Positions 1 through 9,264 of a stretch of DNA of 37,689 nucleotides are shown piece by piece. Made by a program: the position numbers and the translations under genes. Source of the DNA: a bacterium (lineage in GTDB: Bacteria > SAR324 > XYD2-FULL-50-16). A model generated the notes under the pieces. That model saw only the letters and a list, made by a program, of their open reading frames with translations, was not told the DNA's origin and did not search any database. The stretch covers positions 1 through 37,689 of the forward strand of contig JAHJRI010000470.1 of NCBI GenBank assembly GCA_018830885.1, written 5' to 3'. Every line of letters starts with the position of its first letter. The first letter of the stretch is position 1.

Positions 1-26
1 GCCGCTTGCTGAGTGTCTGCGATGGA

Positions 27-175
27 CCTGTTTGAATTGCTTGGAGACGTTTCTTAGATGATCTGAACGAAGCGAAGCGGCCGAGGGGCCAATTGTTTGA
101 GCAAAGTGAGTTTTGGGCTCTCAGCGAAGCAAGTTTTAGATCATCTTGAAACGGATCCGCAATTGAAACGGTTCC
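27..175. repeat. Structured dispersed repeat, family A, copy 1
   Basis: A long imperfect inverted repeat lies upstream of the acyl-CoA dehydrogenase. The left arm (about 27-64) ends in AGATGATCT and the right arm (138-173) starts with AGATCATCT and continues through GAAACGG. The arms can pair over roughly 35 bases with mismatches. The interior holds a small GGCC/GGCC hairpin. A second copy with the same arm sequences but a different interior lies at 36951-37093. No coding potential is seen in it. It is probably a non-autonomous repeat or structured intergenic element; its function is unknown. Confidence 0.7.
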
Positions 176-245
176 ATGGCAGATACGGGATTTAAAGCTT
201 AACTAAATGGCATTGACCATTGATTTTCAAAAGGAGACCTGTCTG

Positions 246-1454
246 ATGGATTTTGAACTATCTGAGAATCATCAAGCGATCCGGGATGCCGCGGTTGAAT
301 TTGCCCGCAAACGCATTCAGCCTCAGCTTGCGGACTTAAAAAAGAAGAACCAGTTCCCCAAAAAGCTGTTGCAGGAGATGGCCGATCTGGGCTTTTTCGG
401 CTGCACCTTCCCGGAGAAATACGGCGGCACCGAGACCGGTTTTCTTTCCCAGGCGCTGATCGCGGAGGAGATCGCGCGGGTTTTGTTCGAAGTCAGTTTC
501 GCCTTTAACATGCAGTGCATGACCTGCCCCTTTACCATTCTCAACTGGGGGAACGATCAGCAGCGGGATCGGTACGTGGCGGATACCATTGCCTGCCGGA
601 AAATCGGGTATTTCGGGCTGACCGAACCCAATGCCGCCTCGGATGCGGCCGCTATTCAAACCAGCGCCCGGAAAGAGGGCGACAGCTACATCCTGAACGG
701 CTCCAAAATCTGGATCACCTATGCCCCCTTCAGCGACTACGGCATCATCTTCGCCCGCACCAGCGAAGACCGTTACCAGGGGCTCTCCTGTTTTATCGTC
801 CCCAGTGATCTTCCCGGGGTGAAGATCGTGGAGATGCGCTCCAAATTCCTCTCCGGTCTCTCCTCACCAGGGGAGATCTATTTCGATGACTGCCGCCTGC
901 CGGCAGAAAACCTTCTGGGGGAAGAGGGTCAGGGATTTGCGATTCTGTCCAGTGCGCTGAATTACGGACGCTTGACCGTAGCCGCCCGCTCCCTCGGTAT
1001 CGGTCAGGCCTGCCTGGACGAAATGCTGTTCTATGCCGATAACCGGATGCAGTTTCAGCAGAAGATCGGGCGTTTTCAGTCGGTGAAGGCGCTGATCGCG
1101 GAAGCTACGGTTGAACTGGAAGCTTCGAGAATGATGGTCTATCGCAACGGCTGGCTCAAGGATCGGGGGAAAACCGCCTTCCGGGAGAGCGCCTATTCCA
1201 AGTATTTCGCGTCGGAAGTGACCCATCGCGCCGCCGAAGCGGCCATGAAAATCCATGGCGCCTATAGTTTCCATGACGAGTACCGGATCGGCGACCTCTA
1301 TATCGCCGGGGCGGTGGTCACGGTGGCGGAAGGCTCCTCTTTCATCCAGCGCGGGATTATCGCCGATGATGCCCTGTCCTGGAAGGATGCCGAGCGATAT
1401 GCCGCATTCGATAAACGCTATCCGGTGGATTTCAGCGGATTTCTGGGTCATTAA
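246..1454 (+). CDS. Acyl-CoA dehydrogenase family protein
   Basis: This is a flavin-dependent acyl-CoA dehydrogenase (402 aa), which would oxidise an acyl-CoA to the 2-enoyl-CoA and pass electrons to ETF. The family signature GLTEPNAASD is at residues 124-133. The C-terminal EGSS..IQR motif carries the usual catalytic-base glutamate at E362. An in-frame ATG exists 13 codons upstream at 207, but the AAGGAG at about 230 is correctly spaced only for the ATG at 246, and the protein then begins MDFELSENH like other family members. It is the first gene of a plus-strand operon with two acyl-CoA synthetases and an enoyl-CoA hydratase/isomerase, so a role in degrading a carboxylic acid is likely. The substrate cannot be read from the sequence. 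A structured repeat lies directly upstream. Confidence 0.93.
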   Translation: MDFELSENHQAIRDAAVEFARKRIQPQLADLKKKNQFPKKLLQEMADLGFFGCTFPEKYGGTETGFLSQALIAEEIARVLFEVSFAFNMQCMTCPFTILNWGNDQQRDRYVADTIACRKIGYFGLTEPNAASDAAAIQTSARKEGDSYILNGSKIWITYAPFSDYGIIFARTSEDRYQGLSCFIVPSDLPGVKIVEMRSKFLSGLSSPGEIYFDDCRLPAENLLGEEGQGFAILSSALNYGRLTVAARSLGIGQACLDEMLFYADNRMQFQQKIGRFQSVKALIAEATVELEASRMMVYRNGWLKDRGKTAFRESAYSKYFASEVTHRAAEAAMKIHGAYSFHDEYRIGDLYIAGAVVTVAEGSSFIQRGIIADDALSWKDAERYAAFDKRYPVDFSGFLGH

Positions 1455-1504
1455 CCACCCCCCCTGCGGGTTCTCTGACCGCTCCCGGGGATTGAAGAGA
1501 GATA

Positions 1505-3076
1505 ATGACGATGATCTATCGTGACAACATCGACATCATGGCTGACAAGTATAGGGACCGTCTGTCAACGGTCTGCAGCCATGCCGGGGAGGTGACCTAT
1601 GCCGAGCTTGACCGCCGTTCAAACGCACTGGTGCATGGGTTGAATGACCGGGGCCTAGTGCGGGGGGACCGGATAGCCATCCTGTGCGGAAACTGCCATT
1701 TCTACCGGGAGATGTTCTGGACCGCAGGCAAGGGCGGTTTTGGGCTGGTCCCTGTCAATACCCGCTTGAAACCCCGGGAGATGACCTATATTATCAACAA
1801 CGCCGAGGCCAGCGCCCTGGTCGTCACCAGGGCGTTTCTGCCGGTCGTGGAAGAGATCCGGGCGAGCCTGACAGGGATTGCGCTTTTTTTCTGCCTGGAT
1901 GGCCCGGTGGAGGGTACGATCTTCCTGGGCGATTTCCAGCAGCAGTATCCAACACACCGGCCCGAAGTCCCACTGGAACGGGACGACCTGTTCTGGCTGC
2001 AATATACCAGCGGAACCACCGGACTGCCCAAGGGGGCCATGCATACCCAGGGCACCGCCGCCAGCCTGATTGAGATCTGCCACGCTGAAATCAGCCGCAA
2101 GGGGTTTTACCAGGAGGGGACCCGCACCCTGCAGCTGCTGCCCTCCTACTCATTTTCCAGTATCGCCTTTGACCTGATGTACCAGTGGTCCGGCGCCCCG
2201 ACCGTCATCATGGAGCAGTTTGATCCGCTGGAGATGATGCGGCTGATTGAGCAGTACCGGGTCACCGATTGCCACATCGTTCCGGTGATTCTCAGTTTTC
2301 TGCTGAACTCCCCGGAAATCAGTAATTACGACCTGAGCAGCCTGGAGTGCATCACCTATGGCGGGGCGCCCATGGCCCCCGAACTGGTCACCCGGGGAAT
2401 CAAGCATTTCGGCCCGATTTTTATGCAGGATTACGGCTGTTCGGAAGCCGGCGCCCTGACCTTTCTCGATATTGAGGACCATCTCCCGTCCGGTTCAACG
2501 GAGAAAAACAGGCGCCTGGCATCCTGCGGGAAACCCTTTCCCGGGGTGGATGTCCAGGTACTGGACGAATCCGGCAACCCGGTCGGACCCGGCGAGATCG
2601 GGGAGCTGACAACGAAAAGCGATATGGTGATGCAGGGCTACTGGAAGATGCCCGCAGAAACAGCCAAAACACTGATCGACGGCCGGTTTTACACCGGAGA
2701 CCTCTGTACGGTGGATGAGGACGGGTATATCTACCTCAAGGACCGGAAAAAAGACATGATCATCAGTGGCGGATTCAATATCTACCCCTTCGAGCTGGAA
2801 AGCACCCTCATGGAGCATCCCGCGATCCTGGACACCGCGGTCATCGGTATCCCGGATGATGCCTGGGGCGAGTCGGTCTGCGCCATGGTCGTGCTGAAAG
2901 AGGGGGTGACCGCCAGCGAAGAGGAGCTCATCGCCTTTATGAAGAGCCGTCTCGCCAGTTACAAGAAAGCCAAAAGGGTGGTTTTTGTCGAACAGATCCC
3001 CCGCACCCTGACCGGAAAGATTCTCAAACGGGAATTGCGGGAACCTTTCTGGAAAGACAGGGAGCGCAAAGTCTGA
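1505..3076 (+). CDS. AMP-forming acyl-CoA synthetase (first of operon)
   Basis: This is a member of the ANL superfamily (523 aa) that activates a carboxylic acid with ATP and CoA through an acyl-adenylate. The P-loop-like motif YTSGTTGLPKG starts at Y167. The C-terminal region has the YTGDL and DRKKDMIISGGFNIYP motifs, and the lysine motif TGKILKREL lies near the C-terminus, so all expected catalytic elements are present. The start at 1505 follows a GAAGAGAG ribosome-binding site; a second ATG two codons later is also possible. It sits 50 bases after the dehydrogenase and 33 bases before the hydratase/isomerase, in one apparent operon. Having two different synthetases in the operon suggests either two substrates or activation at two stages. 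The substrate is unknown. Confidence 0.92.
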   Translation: MTMIYRDNIDIMADKYRDRLSTVCSHAGEVTYAELDRRSNALVHGLNDRGLVRGDRIAILCGNCHFYREMFWTAGKGGFGLVPVNTRLKPREMTYIINNAEASALVVTRAFLPVVEEIRASLTGIALFFCLDGPVEGTIFLGDFQQQYPTHRPEVPLERDDLFWLQYTSGTTGLPKGAMHTQGTAASLIEICHAEISRKGFYQEGTRTLQLLPSYSFSSIAFDLMYQWSGAPTVIMEQFDPLEMMRLIEQYRVTDCHIVPVILSFLLNSPEISNYDLSSLECITYGGAPMAPELVTRGIKHFGPIFMQDYGCSEAGALTFLDIEDHLPSGSTEKNRRLASCGKPFPGVDVQVLDESGNPVGPGEIGELTTKSDMVMQGYWKMPAETAKTLIDGRFYTGDLCTVDEDGYIYLKDRKKDMIISGGFNIYPFELESTLMEHPAILDTAVIGIPDDAWGESVCAMVVLKEGVTASEEELIAFMKSRLASYKKAKRVVFVEQIPRTLTGKILKRELREPFWKDRERKV

Positions 3077-3109
3077 AAATAATGGACCCTATTCAAACCT
3101 GGTGGAGAT

Positions 3110-3886
3110 ATGGAATCCTTTGACCGAATTCTTTACGAAAAAATGCCGACCGGCGTCGTCTTTGTCCGGATCAACAACCCGGAACACAGAAACGCCCTGG
3201 ATGTGCCCCTGAGGAAAGAGATGACCCGGGCCCTGGAAACTGCCGCTGAAGATGCGGCGGTGCGGGTGATTATCCTGTGTGGGGTGGGGGATCATTTCTG
3301 TGCCGGGGGGGATATCAAATCCATGGGTGATTTTTCACCCATGGAAGCGCGTGAGCGGATCGCACTGGCGCACAAACCGATCCGGCTCATCCAGAATCTG
3401 GAAAAACCGGTGATTGCCATGGTCCACGGTTTTGCCGCCGGGGCAGGCATGAACATCACCCTGGCCTGCGACCTGATTGTGGCTGCCGACGATACCCGGT
3501 TCATCCAGGGATTTGTCAAAATCGGGCTGCTCCCGGATATTGGCGGGCTCTACTTCCTGCCGAGGCTGATTGGCATCCACCGGGCTAAGGAGTTGGTTTT
3601 CAGCGGCGGCAGGCTCGACGCCCTGCAGGCGGAAAAACTGGGGCTGGTCAATCGGGTGGTTCCCCGCCAGGACCTGGAAAAGGAGACCCTCAAGCTGGCC
3701 GAATCACTGGCCGAAGGTCCCGGTTTTGCGTTGGGGATCATGAAGAAGATGATGAACAAAGGTCTGGACTGCAGCCTGGACACTTTCCTGGAAATGGAGT
3801 CAGGGCTGCAGGCGCTCTGTTTCAACTCGGCGGAAAACCGGGAGGGGGTGCAGGCTTTCCTTGAAAAACGAAAACCCCGGTTTTGA
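3110..3886 (+). CDS. Enoyl-CoA hydratase/isomerase, PaaG-type active site
   Basis: This is a crotonase-fold protein (258 aa). The oxyanion-hole segments are CAGGDIK (around 64-70) and HGFAAGAG (106-113). Aligned to classical enoyl-CoA hydratase, the first catalytic glutamate position is F135, while the second glutamate is retained (E161). The loop GLLPDIGG places an aspartate at D143, as in PaaG-like 2,3-dehydroadipyl/epoxyphenylacetyl-CoA isomerases. That favours double-bond isomerisation or an unusual hydration over standard hydratase activity. It is preceded by GGTGGAG and lies between the two acyl-CoA synthetases, consistent with processing of the enoyl-CoA made by the dehydrogenase. The family is certain; the exact reaction is not. 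Confidence 0.9.
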   Translation: MESFDRILYEKMPTGVVFVRINNPEHRNALDVPLRKEMTRALETAAEDAAVRVIILCGVGDHFCAGGDIKSMGDFSPMEARERIALAHKPIRLIQNLEKPVIAMVHGFAAGAGMNITLACDLIVAADDTRFIQGFVKIGLLPDIGGLYFLPRLIGIHRAKELVFSGGRLDALQAEKLGLVNRVVPRQDLEKETLKLAESLAEGPGFALGIMKKMMNKGLDCSLDTFLEMESGLQALCFNSAENREGVQAFLEKRKPRF

Positions 3887-3910
3887 AACTGTATTCATTA
3901 GAAGGAAATC

Positions 3911-5437
3911 ATGGAACTCATACAGGATGTCTGCTACCAGGCAGTGAAGCGTTTTGGAAAGCAGGTTGCCTTTGACTCCCTCGATCAGCAGATCACCTTT
4001 GACCAGCTCTGGACCCGGATCGAATACCTGGCCGGCGCGCTCATGGAACTGGGCATTGACAAGGGAGACCGGGTCGCAATTCTTTCGGGCAACTGCACCG
4101 ATTATATCGTCTACCACTATGCCATGGCCCGCATCGGGGGCATCCTGCTGGTGTTGAACATGCGTCACACCACGGAAGAGTTGGCCTGGGCGATTCGTCA
4201 TGCTGAAGCCCGGGCACTGATCCTCAGCAAGGCTTTTGTTGCCCAGCTGCCAATCCTGAAAGAGCGCTGTCCATCCCTGGAGTTCAGCATCGGTCTCGGT
4301 TCCGTCGAAACCGCCGACTATTCAACCGACGGACTGGTCGAGCGCCACCTGGCGGTCACGAATCCCCCCATGCTTTACGAAACGGATCCGGTGCTGTTGA
4401 TCTATACCAGCGGCACCACCGGCAGACCCAAGGGAGCCCTGCAAACCCATGCAGGATCGGTGATGATCGACCGTTTGACGGCCGAGGCCCTGGAAACATC
4501 CCCCCGGGACGTGTATCTGGCTTTCATGCCCTATTTTCACCAGGCGGGTCTGATTCGGACCCGGGCGACCCTGATCAAGGGCGGCATCAACCTGGTAGCC
4601 GGAAAAATGGACCCGGAATCCCTGGTCTCCTACCTGGTCGACAAAAAGGTCTCCATTACCATGCTGGTCCCTCCATACGATACCCTGCTGGCCGAAATCG
4701 CGGACCGGGACAGGCTGGTCTTCCCCTCCCTGCGTTTCATTATTGGTGCAGGGGGCGCCGGTCAGGTTCACGCCGAGCGGATGCGGGTCTTCTGTGAACG
4801 ATTTAACTGCCGGTACATGGGGGTTTATGGTCAGACGGAGGTCACCGGGCCGGCGACCCTGATCACCGATCAGGACTATTTTACCCGTCCCGACTCCTGC
4901 GGCAGACCCATGGCGGGGATCGACCTGCAGATTTGGGATGAGAAGAAGAACAGACTGCCTGTGGGATCCGTCGGCGAGATCATGATCCGGTCAAAAACCT
5001 GCATTCCCGGATACTGGCGCAACGAAGCTGCCGACACGGGTCTCTATAGCGGAGAATGGCTTCATACAGGGGATCTGGCCCGGATAGATGACGATGGCTT
5101 TGTCTATTTCATCGACCGGAAAAAAGAGCTGATCAAAACCGGTGGTGAAAACGTCTACCCGCGGGAGGTGGAGGATGTTCTGCGAACCCATCCGGCCATT
5201 GCGGACCTGACCGTCATCGGGCTGCCGGATATCGACCGCTGGGGGGAAAAAGTCACGGCCGTGGTCATCCTCAAAGAGGGCCGGACCTTGACCCTGGAAG
5301 AGATCAAAGCGACCTGCCGGGATAAGATCGCCGGGTATAAGATTCCCAAATCCCTCCGGATCGTCGAGACAATCCCCCGCAATCACACGGGTAAAGTCCA
5401 GAAGCTGGTCCTGAAGGAGTTGCTGCAGGAGAAGTAA
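3911..5437 (+). CDS. AMP-forming acyl-CoA synthetase (second of operon)
   Basis: This is a second ANL-superfamily acyl-CoA ligase (508 aa), clearly diverged from the first. YTSGTTGRPKG begins near residue 165, the DRKKELIKTGGENVYP hinge region follows, and a C-terminal TGKVQK lysine motif is present. The start follows AGAAGGAAATC, a good ribosome-binding site, 24 bases after the preceding stop. It is the last gene of the plus-strand operon and converges on the helicase gene with only 15 bases between stops, so no room is left for a long terminator. An imperfect AACCG/CGGTT inverted repeat spans that gap. The substrate class is unresolved. Confidence 0.91.
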   Translation: MELIQDVCYQAVKRFGKQVAFDSLDQQITFDQLWTRIEYLAGALMELGIDKGDRVAILSGNCTDYIVYHYAMARIGGILLVLNMRHTTEELAWAIRHAEARALILSKAFVAQLPILKERCPSLEFSIGLGSVETADYSTDGLVERHLAVTNPPMLYETDPVLLIYTSGTTGRPKGALQTHAGSVMIDRLTAEALETSPRDVYLAFMPYFHQAGLIRTRATLIKGGINLVAGKMDPESLVSYLVDKKVSITMLVPPYDTLLAEIADRDRLVFPSLRFIIGAGGAGQVHAERMRVFCERFNCRYMGVYGQTEVTGPATLITDQDYFTRPDSCGRPMAGIDLQIWDEKKNRLPVGSVGEIMIRSKTCIPGYWRNEAADTGLYSGEWLHTGDLARIDDDGFVYFIDRKKELIKTGGENVYPREVEDVLRTHPAIADLTVIGLPDIDRWGEKVTAVVILKEGRTLTLEEIKATCRDKIAGYKIPKSLRIVETIPRNHTGKVQKLVLKELLQEK

Positions 5438-5452
5438 CCGAGGACGGCCGGT

Positions 5453-7237
5453 TCAACGCACAGAACCTTTGTTTTTCTTTTCTTTGCGCTTGGTTTTCGT
5501 CTTTTTCGGTTTGGAGCCAAAGTCCTTTTTCTCTGCTTTTGATCCGAAGCTCCGTTTCTCGCCCGATTTTTTCCGGCTGGCACTCTCAGGCCTTTCCTGG
5601 GCGGCCTCGATCACCAGCTTACGGCCATCATGCTCGATATTGTCAAAACTCGAAACGAGACGATCTGAAAAACTGCTGTCCACTTCGAAAAACGAGAAGC
5701 TCTTCATGATCTCGATTTTACCGATTTCGATATCCCGTTTTTTGGTGGTTTCATTGATCAGACCAATGAGACTGGCAGGGTCAATGCCATTCTGGGAACC
5801 GGCGTTGATAAAAAACCGGGAGAAATAGCTCTTCCCACGATGGGTGGATGGTTTGGCTCCTTTCGGTCCTTTTAGTCCTTTCGCTCCTTTTGTGACCGGC
5901 TTCTTCTCTTTCCGCAGGACATTCAGATTGGGGGCATTCTTGTAATAATCCAGAAACCGGTTGAATTCCAGTGAAACGAAATGCTTGATCAGCTCTTCCC
6001 GTGACAGCCACTCCAGTTTCTTGGTGATCATGGGCAGAAAAGGTTCGATCTGGGTCTCATCCACAGCGACCTTTTCCATTTTATCGATCAGTTTGAACAG
6101 CTGTTTTTTGCAGATCTCGACGCCGGAGGGAATCTGTTTTTGTTCAAAGGGTTTTCGGACCAGTCTTTCGATATTCTTGAGCCGTCCTGTTTCCCGGCTG
6201 TGGATGATCGACAGGCAGATACCGGTTTTCCCTGCCCGGCCGGTGCGGCCGCTGCGGTGAATATAGATTTCCGGTTCGTCAGGCAGATTATAGTTGATGA
6301 TGTGGGAAAGGTCGTTGACATCCAGTCCGCGGGCGGCCACATCCGTGGCAACCAGCATCTGCAGGGTTTTGTTACGAAACCGTTTCATCACGTAGTCCCG
6401 CTGCGCCTGGGAAAGATCACCATGCAGGGCATCCGCGTTATAACCGTCGATGATCAGCTTGTCAGCAACCTCTTTTGTCTCTTTGCGGGTTCGGCAAAAC
6501 ACGATCCCATAGATATCCGGATTGATATCGGCGATCCGTTTCAACGCCAGGTAGCGGTCTTTGGCATTGACCATGTAGTAAAAGTGCGCCACGTTCTCTG
6601 CCCCCACATTTCGCCTGCCAACGGCGATTTCGATGGGGTCATGCATCTGTTTCTCTGCAATCTCGACAATCTCCCTCGGCATGGTAGCCGAAAAAAGCAG
6701 GGTCTGGCGCGACGCGGGGGTCTGGGTCAGAATGGCATCCAACTCCTCCCTGAACCCCATACTCAGCATTTCATCCGCTTCATCCAGGACAATCGTGTTG
6801 ATCCCGCTGATATCTATTTTTCGGCGTCGAATCAGGTCATTCAGCCTGCCCGGGGTTCCCACGACGATGCTCACCCCTTTTTGGAGCGCCCGGATCTGGG
6901 TATCAATGCTGGCCCCACCGTAAACAGCGACAATTCCGATTCCATCCGCATATTTGGCAAATGCGTTCAGGTCTTCGGCCACCTGGATACAGAGTTCCCG
7001 TGTTGGCGTTAAAATCAGCGCCTGAACCTTTTTCTGCCCGGGATTGACCAGGTGAATCAGGGGTAATCCGTAAGCCGCTGTTTTCCCGGTGCCTGTCTGG
7101 GCGATCCCGATCAGGTCGGAACGGCTCTCCAGCATGGCTTCAATCACCTTCTCCTGAATCGGCATGACCTGTTCAAACCCAAGGTCCTGCAAACCCTTGA
7201 GAATGGTTGCTTTCAAGCCTGTTTCTTCGAATCTCAT
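5453..7237 (-). CDS. DEAD-box ATP-dependent RNA helicase with DbpA-like RNA-binding domain
   Basis: This is a 594-aa helicase of the DeaD/CsdA type that unwinds structured RNA in ribosome assembly or mRNA decay. The Q motif is near residue 26, AQTGTGKT is at 46-53, DEAD at 152-155, SAT at 183-185 and HRSGRTGRAG at 327-336. A C-terminal region at about 475-545 resembles the DbpA RNA-binding domain. The last 40 residues are a Lys/Arg/Ser-rich basic tail. It is divergent from the cold-shock protein gene across a 514-bp gap, which fits a shared role in RNA structure management, perhaps in cold. A specific symbol (deaD, csdA or dbpA) cannot be settled here. Confidence 0.95.
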   Translation of the reverse strand: MRFEETGLKATILKGLQDLGFEQVMPIQEKVIEAMLESRSDLIGIAQTGTGKTAAYGLPLIHLVNPGQKKVQALILTPTRELCIQVAEDLNAFAKYADGIGIVAVYGGASIDTQIRALQKGVSIVVGTPGRLNDLIRRRKIDISGINTIVLDEADEMLSMGFREELDAILTQTPASRQTLLFSATMPREIVEIAEKQMHDPIEIAVGRRNVGAENVAHFYYMVNAKDRYLALKRIADINPDIYGIVFCRTRKETKEVADKLIIDGYNADALHGDLSQAQRDYVMKRFRNKTLQMLVATDVAARGLDVNDLSHIINYNLPDEPEIYIHRSGRTGRAGKTGICLSIIHSRETGRLKNIERLVRKPFEQKQIPSGVEICKKQLFKLIDKMEKVAVDETQIEPFLPMITKKLEWLSREELIKHFVSLEFNRFLDYYKNAPNLNVLRKEKKPVTKGAKGLKGPKGAKPSTHRGKSYFSRFFINAGSQNGIDPASLIGLINETTKKRDIEIGKIEIMKSFSFFEVDSSFSDRLVSSFDNIEHDGRKLVIEAAQERPESASRKKSGEKRSFGSKAEKKDFGSKPKKTKTKRKEKKNKGSVR

Positions 7238-7751
7238 CTCTACTTTTCTCCGTGTGGTCTGGCGCGCTTGTTTTCAATCGATTCGATAACTCCAGCTCTG
7301 CTTTTCAAGCCTGTTTTCTTACTCATTCCTTGTTTATCAGGGAATTGCCGATCGTTTCGCTTTTTTGTGGTTAATCGCCCATCATATCAAAATTTCCTAT
7401 TTATATGAACATTTACACGCTCATTATATGCTTTGGGACATTCATTGGATATTATTTTCGACAGACACGCCGGCGATTCCCTTTCAGAATATTGGTCAGA
7501 ATCATTTAACCCGGAATGACCCGATGCAGAATGAAGGGAAAACCCCAGCGGGTGAAGAGGACTGCTCGGGGCTCCATCGAACTGCCAGAATCCATTAAAA
7601 TCGCCCTTGCCGGGCAGCAGCGTTCGGACAGTTCAAATCAACATTAATTGCTTGACAGATACGCACAGCAAAGGGAGTATGGTGGAAAAAACATCAGGTA
7701 ATTAAGGCTTGATGAAACTCCTCTGAAAATAATTATATAGAGACAAGAAAA
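7238..7751. other. Intergenic region between divergent helicase and cold-shock genes
   Basis: This 514-bp stretch has no convincing gene. A 77-codon plus-strand open frame at 7365-7598 has no ribosome-binding site and an implausible composition. The region should hold the promoters and leaders of both flanking genes. A TTGACA at 7652-7657 could be the -35 box for the cold-shock gene, with a weak TATGGT at 7678-7683, but the 20-base spacing is poor. If used, it would leave a leader of about 60 bases. The A+T-rich stretch 7380-7440 could serve either gene. Confidence 0.4.
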
Positions 7752-7952
7752 ATGGCAAACGGCACCGTAAAATGGTTCAGCGATAAGAAAGGTTTCGGAT
7801 TCATTGAACAAGCAGATGGCCCTGATGTTTTCGTTCATCATTCAAATATTAATGCCTCGGGATTTAAATCACTGAATGAAGGTGACAAGGTTACTTTTGA
7901 TATCGAAGAGGGGAAAAAAGGACCGACAGCAGTGAATGTAACAACTGTATAA
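7752..7952 (+). CDS. Cold-shock domain protein (CspA family)
   Basis: This is a 66-residue single cold-shock domain protein, the usual family length. It has the RNP1 motif KGFGFI and the RNP2 motif VFVHHS, where H replaces the more common F, and begins with the typical MANGTVKWF. It is expected to bind single-stranded nucleic acid in the cytoplasm as an RNA chaperone. The ribosome-binding site is weak (AGACAAGAAAA). It stands alone on the plus strand, divergent from the RNA helicase, a pairing that suggests joint work on RNA secondary structure. Which csp paralogue it is cannot be told. Confidence 0.96.
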   Translation: MANGTVKWFSDKKGFGFIEQADGPDVFVHHSNINASGFKSLNEGDKVTFDIEEGKKGPTAVNVTTV

Positions 7953-8076
7953 CACAATTTGATTTTGAGTCCGCCCCGATTCGAGATTCTTTCCAGACCC
8001 TGAAGCAGATTTTTTTTGGTTGTTCCAGGGTTTTGGCTGTTTATAACCAACTACTATCGAATAAGGGAGCGTTCTC

Positions 8077-8751
8077 ATGGATCGTTTTGCAGATGGCAGG
8101 GTAGCATCAGGATCCGGCAGGTTCGATCCCGATATGCTCATCGACCTGGAAGATACTTTCGTCAACGGTGTCTATTCGTCCGTCGATTGCGCCACCAAAC
8201 TGGAACTGAAGCGGTTGTCATCCGAAGAAGGGGTGGCTCCAACCTGCAAGGCAGGCTGTTTCAGCTGCTGCGGACAACATATCCTGACCAATATTTCCGA
8301 AGCTCAGGCCCTGTCGCACTATATCAAACGGGAGTTCTCGGTTAAGCAGATTGAAGACCTGCGGATCCGAACCAAGCACTGGCATGAGTGGGATGACATT
8401 CGGCCGAGCCAACATCAGCGTGCCGCTGCAGGCAAGCAGATCCCCTTTTCCGCGCATCAATACTGCCCGATGCTGGTGGATGGAAAATGCAGCGCCTATT
8501 CCATGCGCCCCGTTATCTGTCGAACCCATTTCGTCAGTTCGGCACCCCCTGCCTGCCGCCCATACTACGATCCGGATTCGATTCAATCAGACCCGGTCGC
8601 ATTGAAGTCCGTTCTCACGGCAACCTATCCCTATTCCATCAAGATCAGAGATCGAATCGAACAGGCAGGGTTGAATTTCTGCCAATCCATCATGCTGCTT
8701 CCCCACTGGCTGGCCATCGAGATGCACTGGGACTTCGCCATCCTGGCTTGA
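8077..8751 (+). CDS. YkgJ-family cysteine-cluster protein
   Basis: This 224-aa protein has the metal-binding pattern of the YkgJ (CxxCxxCC) family. C57, C61, C64 and C65 form the first cluster. C130, C138 and C148 belong to the downstream CPML-C-RPVICR motif. The family is predicted to bind zinc or an iron-sulfur cluster, and its biochemical role is poorly known. The start is well supported by AAGGGAG seven bases upstream of the ATG at 8077. It is monocistronic, 124 bases after the cold-shock gene, with no visible terminator between, so some read-through is possible. Confidence 0.88.
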   Translation: MDRFADGRVASGSGRFDPDMLIDLEDTFVNGVYSSVDCATKLELKRLSSEEGVAPTCKAGCFSCCGQHILTNISEAQALSHYIKREFSVKQIEDLRIRTKHWHEWDDIRPSQHQRAAAGKQIPFSAHQYCPMLVDGKCSAYSMRPVICRTHFVSSAPPACRPYYDPDSIQSDPVALKSVLTATYPYSIKIRDRIEQAGLNFCQSIMLLPHWLAIEMHWDFAILA

Positions 8752-8859
8752 AGTGGATAGCAAGATAATCATATACCTCTTAAATTGATATTCCGCGTAG
8801 AAATACCAATCACCAGAGTTTTCTTTCCAAAATAGCTCAAGGGTTTTTCTATACAGGTG

Positions 8860-9264
8860 TTATATGAAAACCGCTTGGCTGCATTTGAAGAGTTTAGCCA
8901 GAGCCTTAATCTGACGTCTGTTTAATTCACGTTTTCCGTTAAGAATCTCAGGTACAACACCGGGGCTTTCGAGCTCAACCAGATCCTTCTGCCTCAAGCC
9001 GTTCTGTTCCATAAAAAACCTGATGGCATCGATGGCGGTTCCTTCAGGCTCTTCGATATGGTTCTGTTCGTGCTCCGAAATAAGAGTGCCGACTAATTCA
9101 AGGCGTGTTTCCAGATTTGAATCATTGGTAGCGTCATCCATCAGAAAATCTGAAAGTTCAATATACTTTTCCAATTCACTATCATTCTCAGGTTTTTTCA
9201 GTATCGGGGCTAAATGTGCCCAATGACTGACTAGTTGGCGATATACCAAGGATCTCTCTTCCAT
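8860..9264 (-). CDS. higA: HigA-type antitoxin, helix-turn-helix transcriptional regulator
   Basis: This 134-residue protein matches the HigA (COG5499-like) antitoxin architecture. An acidic N-terminal region carries the toxin-binding segment, and a C-terminal XRE-type helix-turn-helix (about 85-134) has the diagnostic stretches GVVPEILNGKREL and QIKALAKLF and ends in AVFI. In intact systems it neutralises HigB, an mRNA interferase, and represses its own promoter. The ribosome-binding site AGGAAAAA lies inside the end of the upstream toxin remnant, and the two frames overlap by 34 bases as in genuine higBA pairs. With the toxin apparently truncated, this is an orphan antitoxin; it may survive as a regulator or as protection against related toxins. 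Confidence 0.87.
   Translation of the reverse strand: MEERSLVYRQLVSHWAHLAPILKKPENDSELEKYIELSDFLMDDATNDSNLETRLELVGTLISEHEQNHIEEPEGTAIDAIRFFMEQNGLRQKDLVELESPGVVPEILNGKRELNRRQIKALAKLFKCSQAVFI

Noticed and set aside
6140-7012. 290-codon plus-strand frame
   Set aside because: It is antisense to the conserved helicase core; all helicase motifs are on the minus strand, so this is a codon-usage shadow.
7365-7598. 77-codon plus-strand frame in the helicase/cold-shock gap
   Set aside because: No ribosome-binding site, atypical composition rich in His, Ile and Trp at the start, and no recognisable domain; it lies where promoters and leaders are expected.
8119-8131. GGTTCGATCCC, like a tRNA T-arm
   Set aside because: It lies inside the YkgJ-family gene and no acceptor or anticodon arms can be formed around it.
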